From Actimicrobium sp034313845 (GTDB lineage: Bacteria; Pseudomonadota; Gammaproteobacteria; Burkholderiales; Burkholderiaceae_D): 64,000 bases of DNA. The notes under the pieces are model-generated. The model saw only the letters and a list, made by a program, of their open reading frames with translations. It searched no databases and was not told the origin of the DNA. The stretch lies in assembly GCF_034313845.1 (NCBI RefSeq), contig NZ_JAVIWN010000004.1; one strand, given 5' to 3'. This document shows, one piece after another, positions 1 through 7,714 of this stretch (positions within the stretch are counted from its first letter, which is position 1; every line of letters begins with the position of its first letter). A program made the translations under genes and the position numbers.

Positions 1-1
1 A

Positions 2-1168
2 GTGAACGGGCATCGGCTGGTCTATCTGGACAACGCAGCATCAAGCCAGATGCCGCAGCCGGTGATCGACCGGATGGTGCGCTATCACACCACGCAGCAC
101 GCCAACATCCACCGTGCGGTGCATGCGTTGTCCGAGATCGCGACCAACGAATACGAAGCGGCGCGACGCACGCTGCAGCATTTCATCCATGCCCGCGAAG
201 ACCGTGAAGTGATCTTCACCAGCGGCACCACCGATGCGATCAACCTCGTCATGCATGGCTACGGCCGCCAGTTCATCGGCCCCGGCGACGAAATTATTCT
301 GACCACGCTGGAGCACCATGCCAACATCGTGCCGTGGCAAATGCTGGCACAGGAAAAGGGCGCGATCATCCGTGTCGCACCGATCAATGACGCCGGCGAA
401 GTGCAGATCGACGCGTATCGGCAGCTGTTCAATGCGCGCACAAAATTTGTCGGCCTCACGCAGGTCTCGAACGCGCTGGGCACCATCAACCCGGTCAAGG
501 AAATGGTCGGGATTGCGCATGAACATGGCGTGCCGGTATTGGTCGACGGCGCGCAGGCGGTGCCGCACATGGCGGTCGATGTGCAGGATCTTGATTGTGA
601 TTTTTATGCGTTCTCGGGCCACAAATTATGCGGTCCGACCGGCATCGGCATCCTGTACGGCAAGGCCGCCTTGCTGGAAAAAATGCAGCCGTTCAAGGGC
701 GGTGGCGACATGATCCTGTCGGTCACGTTCGAGAAGACGACCTACAACGTGATCCCGCATAAATTCGAGGCCGGCACGCCACCGATTGCAGCCGCCATCG
801 GCATGGCCGCCGCCGTCGATTACCTGTCGGCCATCGGCATGGCGGCCATCAGCCAGCAGGAACAGGCGCTGCTCGATTACGCCACCAGTCAACTGCAAAC
901 ACTGCCGAGCGTGCGCATCATCGGCACGGCCCCGCACAAGGCAGCCGTGCTGTCATTCGTTATCGATGGCGTGCATCCGCATGACATCGGCACCTTGCTC
1001 AACGAGGACGGCATTGCGGTACGCACTGGCCATCATTGCGCGCAACCGGTAATGCAGCGTCTGGGTCTGCCGGCGACATCACGCGCCTCGTTCGCGTTCT
1101 ATAACACCATGGCAGAAGTCGATGCCCTGATCGCCGGCATACGGGCCGTGCAGAAAGTGTTTTTGTAA
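2..1168 (+). CDS. sufS: Cysteine desulfurase SufS (5' end outside window)
   Basis: PLP-dependent group II cysteine desulfurase that takes sulfur from cysteine as a persulfide for Fe-S cluster assembly. The readable part (about 388 residues) begins at the NGHRLVYLDNAASSQ segment. This normally lies some 10-20 residues into SufS, so the true start is upstream of the window and the GTG at position 2 is not a real start. The PLP lysine is in SGHKLCGPTG (K208 in this partial numbering). The catalytic cysteine is in GHHCAQPV (C346), with the short active-site loop typical of SufS rather than IscS. The stop codon overlaps the ATG of the SufU-like gene, which points to translational coupling. sufBCD probably lie upstream but are not visible. 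Confidence 0.95.
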   Translation: MNGHRLVYLDNAASSQMPQPVIDRMVRYHTTQHANIHRAVHALSEIATNEYEAARRTLQHFIHAREDREVIFTSGTTDAINLVMHGYGRQFIGPGDEIILTTLEHHANIVPWQMLAQEKGAIIRVAPINDAGEVQIDAYRQLFNARTKFVGLTQVSNALGTINPVKEMVGIAHEHGVPVLVDGAQAVPHMAVDVQDLDCDFYAFSGHKLCGPTGIGILYGKAALLEKMQPFKGGGDMILSVTFEKTTYNVIPHKFEAGTPPIAAAIGMAAAVDYLSAIGMAAISQQEQALLDYATSQLQTLPSVRIIGTAPHKAAVLSFVIDGVHPHDIGTLLNEDGIAVRTGHHCAQPVMQRLGLPATSRASFAFYNTMAEVDALIAGIRAVQKVFL

Positions 1169-1653
1169 TGGCCAATCCGAGAGCGCTCTACCAGGAAATG
1201 ATCCTCGAGCACAACCGCAAGCCGCGCAATTTTGGCGCGCTTGCGCACGCTACGCACCATGCAGCCGGACACAATCCGCTGTGCGGCGACCATATTGATA
1301 TCAGCCTGGTGATGCAAGGCACAGTGATCGAGCAAGTCGGATTTGTTGGCGAGGCGTGCGCGATCTGCAAGTCGTCGGCGTCGATGATGACGGTTGCCGT
1401 CAAAGGCAAATCCCAGGCCGATGCCGAAATGCTGATCGGTGAATTTGTCGCCATGACGACCGGCAAGCTCGACATGCACAGCGCGCACCATCTGGGTCAC
1501 CTGAAAGTGTTTGCCGGCATTGCTGATCTGCCGGTCCGCGTCAAATGCGCGGTCCTGCCGTGGCACACCTTGCATGCGGCATTCCATGCGATCGAGAGTT
1601 CGTCGACGGAAGCCGAACAGGACCCGATGCACGTCATGACTGGTGACGCGTGA
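1168..1653 (+). CDS. sufU: SufU-like Fe-S scaffold / sulfur acceptor
   Basis: 161-residue member of the SufU/IscU fold family. It probably receives persulfide sulfur from the SufS encoded just upstream. The three conserved cysteines of the family are present: C39 in NPLCGDH with D41 beside it, C64 in GEACAIC, and C127 in VKCAVLPW. An extra cysteine, C67, sits in the second motif where SufU proteins usually have a non-cysteine residue. The 1-base overlap with the sufS stop (TAATG) supports co-translation. SufU replaces SufE mainly in Gram-positive bacteria; its pairing with SufS here is an alternative Suf arrangement. Whether it acts as a scaffold or as a zinc-dependent sulfurtransferase cannot be decided from sequence. 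Confidence 0.85.
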   Translation: MANPRALYQEMILEHNRKPRNFGALAHATHHAAGHNPLCGDHIDISLVMQGTVIEQVGFVGEACAICKSSASMMTVAVKGKSQADAEMLIGEFVAMTTGKLDMHSAHHLGHLKVFAGIADLPVRVKCAVLPWHTLHAAFHAIESSSTEAEQDPMHVMTGDA

Positions 1654-1686
1654 TGGAATCCATCCTCTTTTTTGAAGGGAAAGATC

Positions 1687-2247
1687 ATGCCAAAAATTGC
1701 TGAAATCGACGACACACCGAATCCGAACGCCGTCAAGTTCACGCTGCACGAACCGTTGAGCTGGGGTATCTCGCATTCGTATGACACGGCAGAACAAGCC
1801 AGCAATGACCCGCTGGCAACCGCGCTGTTCGCGCTAGACCATGTGACCAATGTGTTTTATACCGACCGCTGGCTGACCGTCACGCAGGATGGCGAAGCCG
1901 ACTGGCCGGCGCTGGTGCGCCTGATTGCGGTACCGTTGCGCGCCGCGCCTGCTGCGGCCGCGCAATCGGAACAACTGGTCTCGGCGGCCCGGCTTGCCGT
2001 CCATGAAATGAGCGAGGACGAACAAGACCGTTTTGCCCGCATCAACGATTTGCTGGACCTGCAGATCCGACCGGCGCTGCAAGCCGATGGCGGTGACCTG
2101 CATGTGCTGGGCTTGTCAGGCGATGCGTTGAGCATCCACTACCAGGGCGCCTGCGGCACCTGCCCGAGTGCCATCGGCGGCACGCTCGCCAGTATCGAAA
2201 ACCTGCTGCGCTCGATTGAGCCCAATATTGCGGTGCAGGCCGTTTAA
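1687..2247 (+). CDS. nfuA: Nfu-type Fe-S carrier (Nfu_N + NifU C-terminal domain)
   Basis: 186-residue protein with an N-terminal Nfu_N-like domain (residues 1-85, starting around DDTPNPNAVKF) and a C-terminal NifU/Nfu domain (about 115-186). The latter carries the cluster-binding CxxC in GACGTCPSAIGG (C156, C159). Nfu proteins deliver [4Fe-4S] clusters to targets such as lipoyl synthase, and lipA follows immediately. I place the start at the ATG at 1687 because a purine-rich GAAGGGA lies just upstream. An in-frame TTG at 1672 would add five residues but has no better signal. The gene symbol is by analogy: the domain order differs from the degenerate A-type plus Nfu arrangement of E. coli NfuA. 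Confidence 0.8.
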   Translation: MPKIAEIDDTPNPNAVKFTLHEPLSWGISHSYDTAEQASNDPLATALFALDHVTNVFYTDRWLTVTQDGEADWPALVRLIAVPLRAAPAAAAQSEQLVSAARLAVHEMSEDEQDRFARINDLLDLQIRPALQADGGDLHVLGLSGDALSIHYQGACGTCPSAIGGTLASIENLLRSIEPNIAVQAV

Positions 2248-2270
2248 TGTTCATTGAGGAGAGCACCGCC

Positions 2271-3254
2271 ATGGAAATGGAAACCATCACCTTCAGGAAT
2301 GTCGTCTCGATCCTGCCGCCAGCGCCCGTCGGCGACCGGCCCGATCAGCAGCGCGGCTCCCTCAAGACCAAGCGCGACGCGATACTGCCTTCCGCAAAAC
2401 TGCCGAAGCCGAACTGGATTCGGGTCAAGGTCGCTTCCTCGGGACGCTTCAATGACACCAAGGACATCGTCCATGCCAATGGGCTGGTGACCGTGTGCGA
2501 AGAAGCGGCCTGCCCGAACATCGGCGAATGCTGGAGCAAAGGCACGGCCACCTTCATGATCATGGGTGACAAATGCACGCGCCGCTGCCGCTTCTGCAAT
2601 GTCAGTACCGGCCGGCCCGATGCACTCGATGCCGACGAACCGGCCCGACTGGCTCGCACCATCGCGCTGATGAAGCTCAGTTACGTCGTCATCACCTCGG
2701 TCGATCGCGATGATTTGCCCGATGGCGGTGCCAGCCATTTTGTCGAATGCATCCGCAAGATCCGTGCTGCCGCACCGGCTACCCGCATCGAAATCCTGAC
2801 GCCGGATTTTGGTGGCCGCCTTGAACTCGCGCTCAGCATCCTCGGCACTGCGCCGCCGGATGTACTGAACCACAATATCGAAACTGTGCCGCGGCTGTAC
2901 AAGGAAGCGCGTCCCGGTGCTGACTTCCAGAACTCGCTGAACCTGCTCAAGAACTTCAAGGCCATGCATCCGGAGGTCCCGACCAAGTCCGGCCTGATGG
3001 TCGGCCTGGGCGAAACTGATGACGAAATCCTGCACGTCTTGCGTGAGCTACGCGCACACGGCGTGAACATGCTGACCATCGGCCAGTATCTGCAACCGTC
3101 CGGCGGTCATCTGGCGGTGCAACGTTATGTGCATCCGGATGGCTTCCGGATGTATGAAGAAGAAGCCAGCAAAATGGGCTTTGCCAATGTTGCGTCGGGG
3201 CCGATGGTGCGCAGTTCGTATCATGCGGACCTGCAGGCAGCAGGGCTGGTCTGA
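2271..3254 (+). CDS. lipA: Lipoyl synthase
   Basis: Radical-SAM enzyme that inserts two sulfurs into protein-bound octanoyl groups to make lipoyl cofactors. From the ATG at 2271 (327 residues) the auxiliary cluster cysteines are C76, C81 and C87 (CEEAACPNIGEC). The radical-SAM cluster cysteines are C102, C106 and C109 (CTRRCRFC). The C-terminal RSSY motif is present. An earlier ATG at 2247 overlaps the preceding stop codon, but GAGGAG lies about 9 bases before the 2271 ATG, so I prefer the shorter form. Placement directly after an Nfu gene and before erpA fits its need for two [4Fe-4S] clusters, one of which is consumed in each turnover. lipB is not in view. Confidence 0.96.
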   Translation: MEMETITFRNVVSILPPAPVGDRPDQQRGSLKTKRDAILPSAKLPKPNWIRVKVASSGRFNDTKDIVHANGLVTVCEEAACPNIGECWSKGTATFMIMGDKCTRRCRFCNVSTGRPDALDADEPARLARTIALMKLSYVVITSVDRDDLPDGGASHFVECIRKIRAAAPATRIEILTPDFGGRLELALSILGTAPPDVLNHNIETVPRLYKEARPGADFQNSLNLLKNFKAMHPEVPTKSGLMVGLGETDDEILHVLRELRAHGVNMLTIGQYLQPSGGHLAVQRYVHPDGFRMYEEEASKMGFANVASGPMVRSSYHADLQAAGLV

Positions 3255-3319
3255 TCTTCCGTGTTCCAGCATACCCAGTACCGTTTTTATTTGATTGTCG
3301 TACCTACCCGGAGTCCACC

Positions 3320-3670
3320 ATGAATGCTGTTACAGAAATGCCCGCCCCCATCCTGTTCACCGACAACGCCGCTGCCAAGGTCGCCCAGTTGATCGAAGAA
3401 GAAGGCAATCCCGAACTGAAGCTGCGCGTGTTTGTACAGGGCGGCGGCTGTTCCGGTTTCCAGTACGGCTTCACGTTTGACGAAGTCGCCAACGAAGACG
3501 ACACGACCATGGAAAAAAACGGCGTGCACTTGCTGATCGATTCGATGAGCTACCAGTATCTGGTCGGCGCAGAAATCGATTACAAGGATGATCTGGAAGG
3601 CGCGCAGTTCGTCATCAAGAATCCGGGGGCGACCTCGACCTGCGGTTGCGGTTCGTCGTTTTCGGCGTAA
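3320..3670 (+). CDS. erpA: A-type Fe-S carrier ErpA
   Basis: 116-residue A-type carrier that transfers [4Fe-4S] clusters to apo-enzymes. The three ligand cysteines are C44 (GGGCSGFQYGF), C108 and C110 (TCGCGSSFSA, close to the C-terminus). The FQYGF and SFSA context is typical of ErpA/IscA. It is the last gene of the sufS-sufU-nfu-lipA-erpA group, 65 bases after lipA. Its final 28 codon-bases and the following spacer are repeated twice more downstream without the rest of the gene (see the repeat entries). The intact copy described here is complete and not disrupted. Confidence 0.94.
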   Translation: MNAVTEMPAPILFTDNAAAKVAQLIEEEGNPELKLRVFVQGGGCSGFQYGFTFDEVANEDDTTMEKNGVHLLIDSMSYQYLVGAEIDYKDDLEGAQFVIKNPGATSTCGCGSSFSA

Positions 3671-3711
3671 TCGTTTTCGGATTCATGAGCGGACCGGACC
3701 GCCGATAAATC

Positions 3712-3847
3712 GTAGGGTGCAATAACCGAAGGGCATTGCACCTGCTACAAGGACGAGTGCCAAGAGCAGTTCATCGCGGATCACAAAGCGTATCAGTGAC
3801 TGCAAACAGTACATGCGGTGCAATGCCCTGCGGTTATTGCACCCTAC
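3712..3847. repeat. REP doublet (REPIN-like), copy 1
   Basis: Two inverted 31-base arms, 3712-3742 and 3817-3847. Each begins (read outward-in) with GTAG followed by a hairpin of GGTGCAAT and ATTGCACC around ACCGAAGGGC or its variant. A GTAG tetranucleotide followed by an imperfect palindrome is the hallmark of REP sequences mobilised in trans by RAYT transposases, and two inverted REPs make a REPIN/BIME. The spacer between the arms (about 74 bases) is nearly identical in copy 2. No RAYT gene is present in the window. The element lies between two convergent genes and may also terminate transcription. Confidence 0.75.
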
Positions 3848-3935
3848 GGCAGGTTGTCGTGGCTGCGGTTGCGGTTCGTCGTTTTCGGCGTAATCGTTTT
3901 CGGATTTTTGAGCGGACCGGACAGACCGATCAATC

Positions 3936-4071
3936 GTAGGGTGCAATAACCGAAGGGCATTGCACCTGCTGCAAGGACGAGTGCCAAGAGCAGTTCATCG
4001 CGGATCACAAAGCGTATCAGTGACTGCAAACAGTACATGCGGTGCAATGCCCTGCGGTTATTGCACCCTAC
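3936..4071. repeat. REP doublet (REPIN-like), copy 2
   Basis: Same structure as copy 1: arms at 3936-3966 and 4041-4071, each GTAG plus hairpin, with an almost identical internal spacer (one visible substitution, CTACAAGG to CTGCAAGG). Its flanks are also duplicated, so this copy most likely arose by tandem duplication of the whole erpA-tail/REPIN unit and not by an independent insertion. Confidence 0.75.
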
Positions 4072-4190
4072 GGCAGGCTGTCGTGGCTGCGGTTGCGGTT
4101 CGTCGTTTTCGGCGTAATCGTTTTCGGATTCACGAGCGGACCGGACCGCCCGATCAATCGTAAGTTGTCGTGGCAGCGGCCTGCCTGCCG

Positions 4191-5405
4191 TTACAACTTC
4201 AAGCTCTGCGCCCAGATCAGCGCCGCCATATGCGCTTCATTGACCTGACTGGCGCTGATGAACAGCGCCTCGGCCAGCGGACCGGCCGACCCGTTATCTT
4301 TCTCGCAGGCCTCGGCCAACGCCAGAAAAGGTCCGAAGATCCCTTCGCGCGTCAACAGCGCCTGCGTGACTGCCTCGGAAAGCTGAATGCTATCGAGGAC
4401 GTCCTCCATCGGGACACCGAGCAGCAGATCGAGCAACGAGAACATGCCGGCAACAAAGAGATTCTCAGCTTCGGCACGTGGCAGAAAACTCTGCCCGAGC
4501 AATTCGGCAAACCGGCCGCGCACGATGGCAGTCTGCATCAGGACCGGCGATTGGTTGCTGCTGCCAGCGGTCGCCAGCAACACGGACAGCCAGCGGTACA
4601 GCGGCGAATAACCCAGCATTGTCACTGCATGACGCAACGACTGGATTTCGGTGCCCAATCCGAAACCGGCCGAGTTAATGTAGCGCAGCAGTTTGTATGA
4701 CAAGCCGGCGTCGCGCTTGAGCACGCCCTCAAGCAGGCGCACGTCGGCGTTCTTGCGCACCATGTCCATCAATTGCAGAATCATCGCCTGGGCAGGGTTG
4801 AGCTTGCCGACGATCGCACCGGGACGCGGACTCAAAAAGAGGTTGCCGACGAAAGCATCCATGCCCAGCGATGAGCTCGCCTGAAAATCCGGCCAGGTGC
4901 GAACGCCGCGCGCCACCATGTGGTTTGACGACTCTTTGAGCGACGCATACAGCCGTGTGTGTGCCAGAAAATCCGCGCTGTCAAAACAGATTTCAATATG
5001 GCTCGCTAACGGCAGCAAGGCCTTGTCCTGGCCACCCAGATCCGCATCGCACAACATGATGCCGAAGCCCGCGCTGCGCGCAAACTTGATGTCGTCGAGT
5101 GCCGACTCCTCATCAAGAAAAGCCCGGTCGATGGACAGCACGGTATTGTCTGGTGATAGCGACGCCAGCACACCGGAGCGCAAGGTCTCCGGTGTGGCAG
5201 TGAGGAACAACATCGAGCCCGCCATCAGATAACCGCGCTCCGGATGCGTGAATCGCTCACCGGCGAATGCCGCCAGCGCCTGCAGGTCCATCTCGCTTAC
5301 CGGGAACGACGCGCCATCGGCTCCCTGCCAGCTCAATGCATAGCCAAGCACCTTGAGCGTCGGATCAAGCAATGGTTCACGAACGATGAAATTGACGTCT
5401 TGCAT
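4191..5405 (-). CDS. EAL-like/HDOD signalling protein, EAL part degenerate
   Basis: 404-residue protein with the layout of the EAL-HDOD (YuxH/CdgJ-like) family. An N-terminal EAL-related fold spans residues 1 to about 190 and an HDOD domain about 195-390 (LNPAQAMILQLMDMVRKNAD onward, with YKLLRYINSAGFG). The N-terminus reads VREPLLDPTLKVLGYAL where active phosphodiesterases have the EALVR signature. The acidic metal ligands are not recognisable, so c-di-GMP hydrolysis is unlikely and a binding or scaffold role is more plausible. Members of this family influence motility in other proteobacteria. It follows cheZ on the same strand, 69 bases downstream, with a weak hairpin between. It could be co-transcribed by read-through or expressed separately. 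Confidence 0.8.
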   Translation of the reverse strand: MQDVNFIVREPLLDPTLKVLGYALSWQGADGASFPVSEMDLQALAAFAGERFTHPERGYLMAGSMLFLTATPETLRSGVLASLSPDNTVLSIDRAFLDEESALDDIKFARSAGFGIMLCDADLGGQDKALLPLASHIEICFDSADFLAHTRLYASLKESSNHMVARGVRTWPDFQASSSLGMDAFVGNLFLSPRPGAIVGKLNPAQAMILQLMDMVRKNADVRLLEGVLKRDAGLSYKLLRYINSAGFGLGTEIQSLRHAVTMLGYSPLYRWLSVLLATAGSSNQSPVLMQTAIVRGRFAELLGQSFLPRAEAENLFVAGMFSLLDLLLGVPMEDVLDSIQLSEAVTQALLTREGIFGPFLALAEACEKDNGSAGPLAEALFISASQVNEAHMAALIWAQSLKL

Positions 5406-5427
5406 GGAGAGACTTTATACGAAAGGA

Positions 5428-5449
5428 ATAAAAATCCGCTTCTTGCGGA
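5428..5449 (-). terminator. Weak terminator-like hairpin after cheZ
   Basis: On the minus strand TCCGC-AAGAA-GCGGA is followed by TTTTT (plus-strand stem arms 5435-5439 and 5445-5449, A-run 5430-5434). The stem is only 5 bp, so it may be leaky. It separates the che operon from the EAL/HDOD gene. Confidence 0.4.
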
Positions 5450-5474
5450 CCACCCGGACTACCCGGATCATCCG

Positions 5475-6125
5475 TCAGAAGCCCAGACTGTCGAGCAAAT
5501 CATCGACCTGACTCTGGTCGGCGACGACATCGTTATTACCGACAGGGTTGATCTGCGGGCCATTGAGCAGGCTGTTGTCGATCTCGCGTTTGACCTCGGC
5601 CGGCGAATAATCCACCAGCAGTTGCACCAGTTGCTGTTCCAGTCCGTGCGCCAGTTCGGTCACTTTCTTGATCACCTGGCCAGTCAGATCCTGAAAATCC
5701 TGCGCCATCATGATCTCTAACAAGTGCGCATGCGTCGCAGCAGTGGCCAGCTGCGTGGTCGCCAGATACGCCATCGTGCGCGCGGCATCTTCGCGATAGC
5801 GCGCTTCGGAAAACGGCGCGTCGAGCGTGGCTTGCCACTGCGCGGTCAAGCCCTTTGCGCCGACACCAATCTGGTCCTGCAACGGATTGGCGGCATCGGT
5901 GGCGTTGAGCACTTTCTGGGCGGCCTGCTCGGTCATTTTTGCGACGTAGTCAAGCCGGTCGCGGGCATCCGGGATGTCATGCGTGGCGCGCTCCATCAGC
6001 TTGTCGAAGCCGAGTCCGCGCAGGCTGTCATGCAGGCTGCGCGTCATCTGGCCGACGCGCACCAGTACTTCATCGTGCTTGATGATGGTCGACGATTCCT
6101 CTGCCAAAGAGCTGGAGGTAGTCAC
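5475..6125 (-). CDS. cheZ: CheY-P phosphatase CheZ
   Basis: 216-residue CheZ, which speeds dephosphorylation of CheY-P to end the motor signal. The phosphatase motif AQDFQDLTGQ contains the acid/glutamine pair (D146, Q150 in this numbering, equivalent to E. coli D143 and Q147). The C-terminal CheY-tethering helix ends VDDLLDSLGF, as in enterobacterial CheZ. I start it at the GTG (6125) just after the cheY stop (TGAAGTG), because GGAG lies 6 bases upstream of it. A longer frame from a TTG at 6155 would overlap cheY and lacks such a signal. It is the last gene of the motA-to-cheZ block. Confidence 0.93.
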   Translation of the reverse strand: MTTSSSLAEESSTIIKHDEVLVRVGQMTRSLHDSLRGLGFDKLMERATHDIPDARDRLDYVAKMTEQAAQKVLNATDAANPLQDQIGVGAKGLTAQWQATLDAPFSEARYREDAARTMAYLATTQLATAATHAHLLEIMMAQDFQDLTGQVIKKVTELAHGLEQQLVQLLVDYSPAEVKREIDNSLLNGPQINPVGNNDVVADQSQVDDLLDSLGF

Positions 6126-6126
6126 T

Positions 6127-6525
6127 TCAGGCTCCGACTTTTTCAAGCTTTTCAAAAATTTTCTTTAACTTTTCATCGAGCGTGGCGGCAGTAAATGGCT
6201 TGACGACGTAACCGTTGGCACCCGCCTGCGCTGCGGCAATGATGTTTTCTTTTTTAGCTTCGGCCGTCACCATCAGGACAGGCAACTTCGCCAGCGCCGG
6301 GTCGGCACGTATGTGTTGCAGCATCGTCAGGCCATCCATGACTGGCATGTTCCAGTCGGAGACCACGAAATCGAACTGTCCGGCACGCAGCTTGGCCAAT
6401 CCCATCGCGCCATCTTCGGCTTCGTCGACATTGGTATAGCCCAGTTCCTTGAGCAGGTTACGAACGATGCGACGCATCGTGGAAAAATCGTCAACGACGA
6501 GAAATCGGGTATTTGGACCGGCCAT
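6127..6525 (-). CDS. cheY: Chemotaxis response regulator CheY
   Basis: 132-residue single receiver domain that, once phosphorylated by CheA, binds the flagellar switch protein FliM. All key residues sit at the E. coli positions: D12 and D13 for metal, phospho-acceptor D57 (VVSDWNMP), T87, Y106 and K109 (GYVVKPF). This makes it the likely motor-binding CheY of the two in the window. It is followed at once by cheZ. A 98-base gap separates it from cheB upstream; that gap holds an inverted GGATCCG/CGGATCC pair but no recognisable promoter. Confidence 0.95.
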   Translation of the reverse strand: MAGPNTRFLVVDDFSTMRRIVRNLLKELGYTNVDEAEDGAMGLAKLRAGQFDFVVSDWNMPVMDGLTMLQHIRADPALAKLPVLMVTAEAKKENIIAAAQAGANGYVVKPFTAATLDEKLKKIFEKLEKVGA

Positions 6526-6623
6526 AAGTTACTCCATCAATTCTTGTTTATATTGGGATCCGAGTCTGACCCTAAGTTGCATTATGCACGGATCCATCTT
6601 GGCTTTCACCTGCGAACTGCGTA

Positions 6624-7700
6624 TCAGACCCGTAATGCACGACTACTGTGGGCTGCAAGATAACCGAGTACTTTCCCCGGCAAGTCCAGCAACGGAGCAA
6701 CTTCATCGGCAGCCCCGACAGCGATGGCTTCGCGTGGCATGCCGAAGACCACGCAACTGGCTTCGTCCTGCGCAAAATTGTACGCGCCTGCCTGTTTCAT
6801 TTCGAGCATGCCAAGTGCGCCATCCTTGCCCATCCCGGTCAGGATCACCCCGACAGCGTTCTTGCCAGCATTAACGGCCACCGAGCGGAACAGCACATCG
6901 ACCGATGGCCGATGGCGATTGACTGGCGGGCCCTGATCGAGCCTGGTCATGTAGTTGGCCCCACTGCGTGCCAGCGACAGATGCGAGTGACCCGGCGCGA
7001 TGTACGCATGGCCCGGCAGGATGCGCTCGCCACCGGCCGATTCGACTACCGATATCTTGCACAGGCCATCAAGACGCTGCGCGAACGAGCGCGTAAATCC
7101 CTCGGGCATGTGCTGCGTGATCAGGATTCCGGGACAGTCAGAGGGCATGCGCAACAGGAATTCCTTGATCGCTTCGGTGCCGCCGGTGGAGGCACCGATG
7201 ATGATCAGTTTTTCGCTACTGATGAAGGTATTGCCGACCTGCGGCAATGGTCGTCCGGCCTGCGCCACGGTACCGGGTGCCGGCAACACGCGCGCCTTGA
7301 TGTGCGCCTTCGATGCGGTGCGGATCTTCTCGCTGATCATCTCGGTGTAATCGCGCATGCCGTCCAGAATCGCCAGCTTGGGCTTGGTGACAAAATCGAT
7401 TGCACCCAATTCAAGTGCACGCATGGTAATTTCGGAACCGCGCTCGGTGAGCGACGACACCATCAGCACCGGCATCGGTCGCAGCCGCATCAACTTTTCC
7501 AGAAAGTCGAGGCCATCCATGCGCGGCATCTCGACGTCGAGCGTGAGCACGTCCGGATTGGTCTGCTTGATGAGCTCGCGCGCGACGATCGGGTCCGGTG
7601 CCACGCCGACGACTTCCATGTCCGGCTGGCTGTTGATGATCTCTTTCATCACGCTGCGGATCAACGCCGAATCATCGACGATCAGTACCTTGATTTTCAT
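6624..7700 (-). CDS. cheB: Receptor methylesterase/deamidase CheB
   Basis: 358-residue response regulator with an N-terminal receiver (phospho-acceptor D55 in LTLDVEMP, K106 in VTKPK) and a C-terminal methylesterase. The catalytic triad is S171 (GASTGGTEA), H197 (TQHMPEGF) and D293 (TGMGKDGA). It removes methyl groups from chemoreceptor glutamates to adapt signalling and opposes CheR. The lengths of the domains and of the linker (about 120-160) are normal. It lies 14 bases downstream of cheD in the order cheR-cheD-cheB-cheY-cheZ, which is common in betaproteobacteria. Confidence 0.96.
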   Translation of the reverse strand: MKIKVLIVDDSALIRSVMKEIINSQPDMEVVGVAPDPIVARELIKQTNPDVLTLDVEMPRMDGLDFLEKLMRLRPMPVLMVSSLTERGSEITMRALELGAIDFVTKPKLAILDGMRDYTEMISEKIRTASKAHIKARVLPAPGTVAQAGRPLPQVGNTFISSEKLIIIGASTGGTEAIKEFLLRMPSDCPGILITQHMPEGFTRSFAQRLDGLCKISVVESAGGERILPGHAYIAPGHSHLSLARSGANYMTRLDQGPPVNRHRPSVDVLFRSVAVNAGKNAVGVILTGMGKDGALGMLEMKQAGAYNFAQDEASCVVFGMPREAIAVGAADEVAPLLDLPGKVLGYLAAHSSRALRV

Positions 7701-7714
7701 GTTGTTCCTTTCAC

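Larger units (their letters stand above)
3640..4174 (+). repeat. Tandem array: three copies of the erpA 3' end, two carrying a REP doublet
   Basis: A segment that begins in the last codons of erpA (CTGCGGTTGCGG) and runs past the stop into AGCGGACCGGAC occurs at about 3640, 3863 and 4087, so the period is 223-224 bases. The first two copies are followed by a palindromic REP doublet and a GTTGTCGTGGC-type flank. In the third copy the doublet is absent and ATCGTA runs straight into AGTTGTCGTGG at about 4158-4174, like an unoccupied site. Apart from this array nothing gene-like lies between erpA and the convergent EAL/HDOD gene. Open frames inside the array (about 67 residues) are by-products of the palindromes and look non-coding. 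Confidence 0.85.

Noticed and set aside
3701..3708. GCCGATAA on the plus strand, matching the sigma-28 -10 box
   Set aside because: No TAAA-type -35 at the required 11-base spacing (the sequence there is ATTCATGA), and no gene downstream on that strand.
3683..4163. Open frames of 67-87 residues within the erpA-tail/REP array, on both strands
   Set aside because: They repeat with the array, run through palindromes and contain peptides such as GAMPFGYCTLR that are translations of the REP arms. No ribosome-binding sites were seen.
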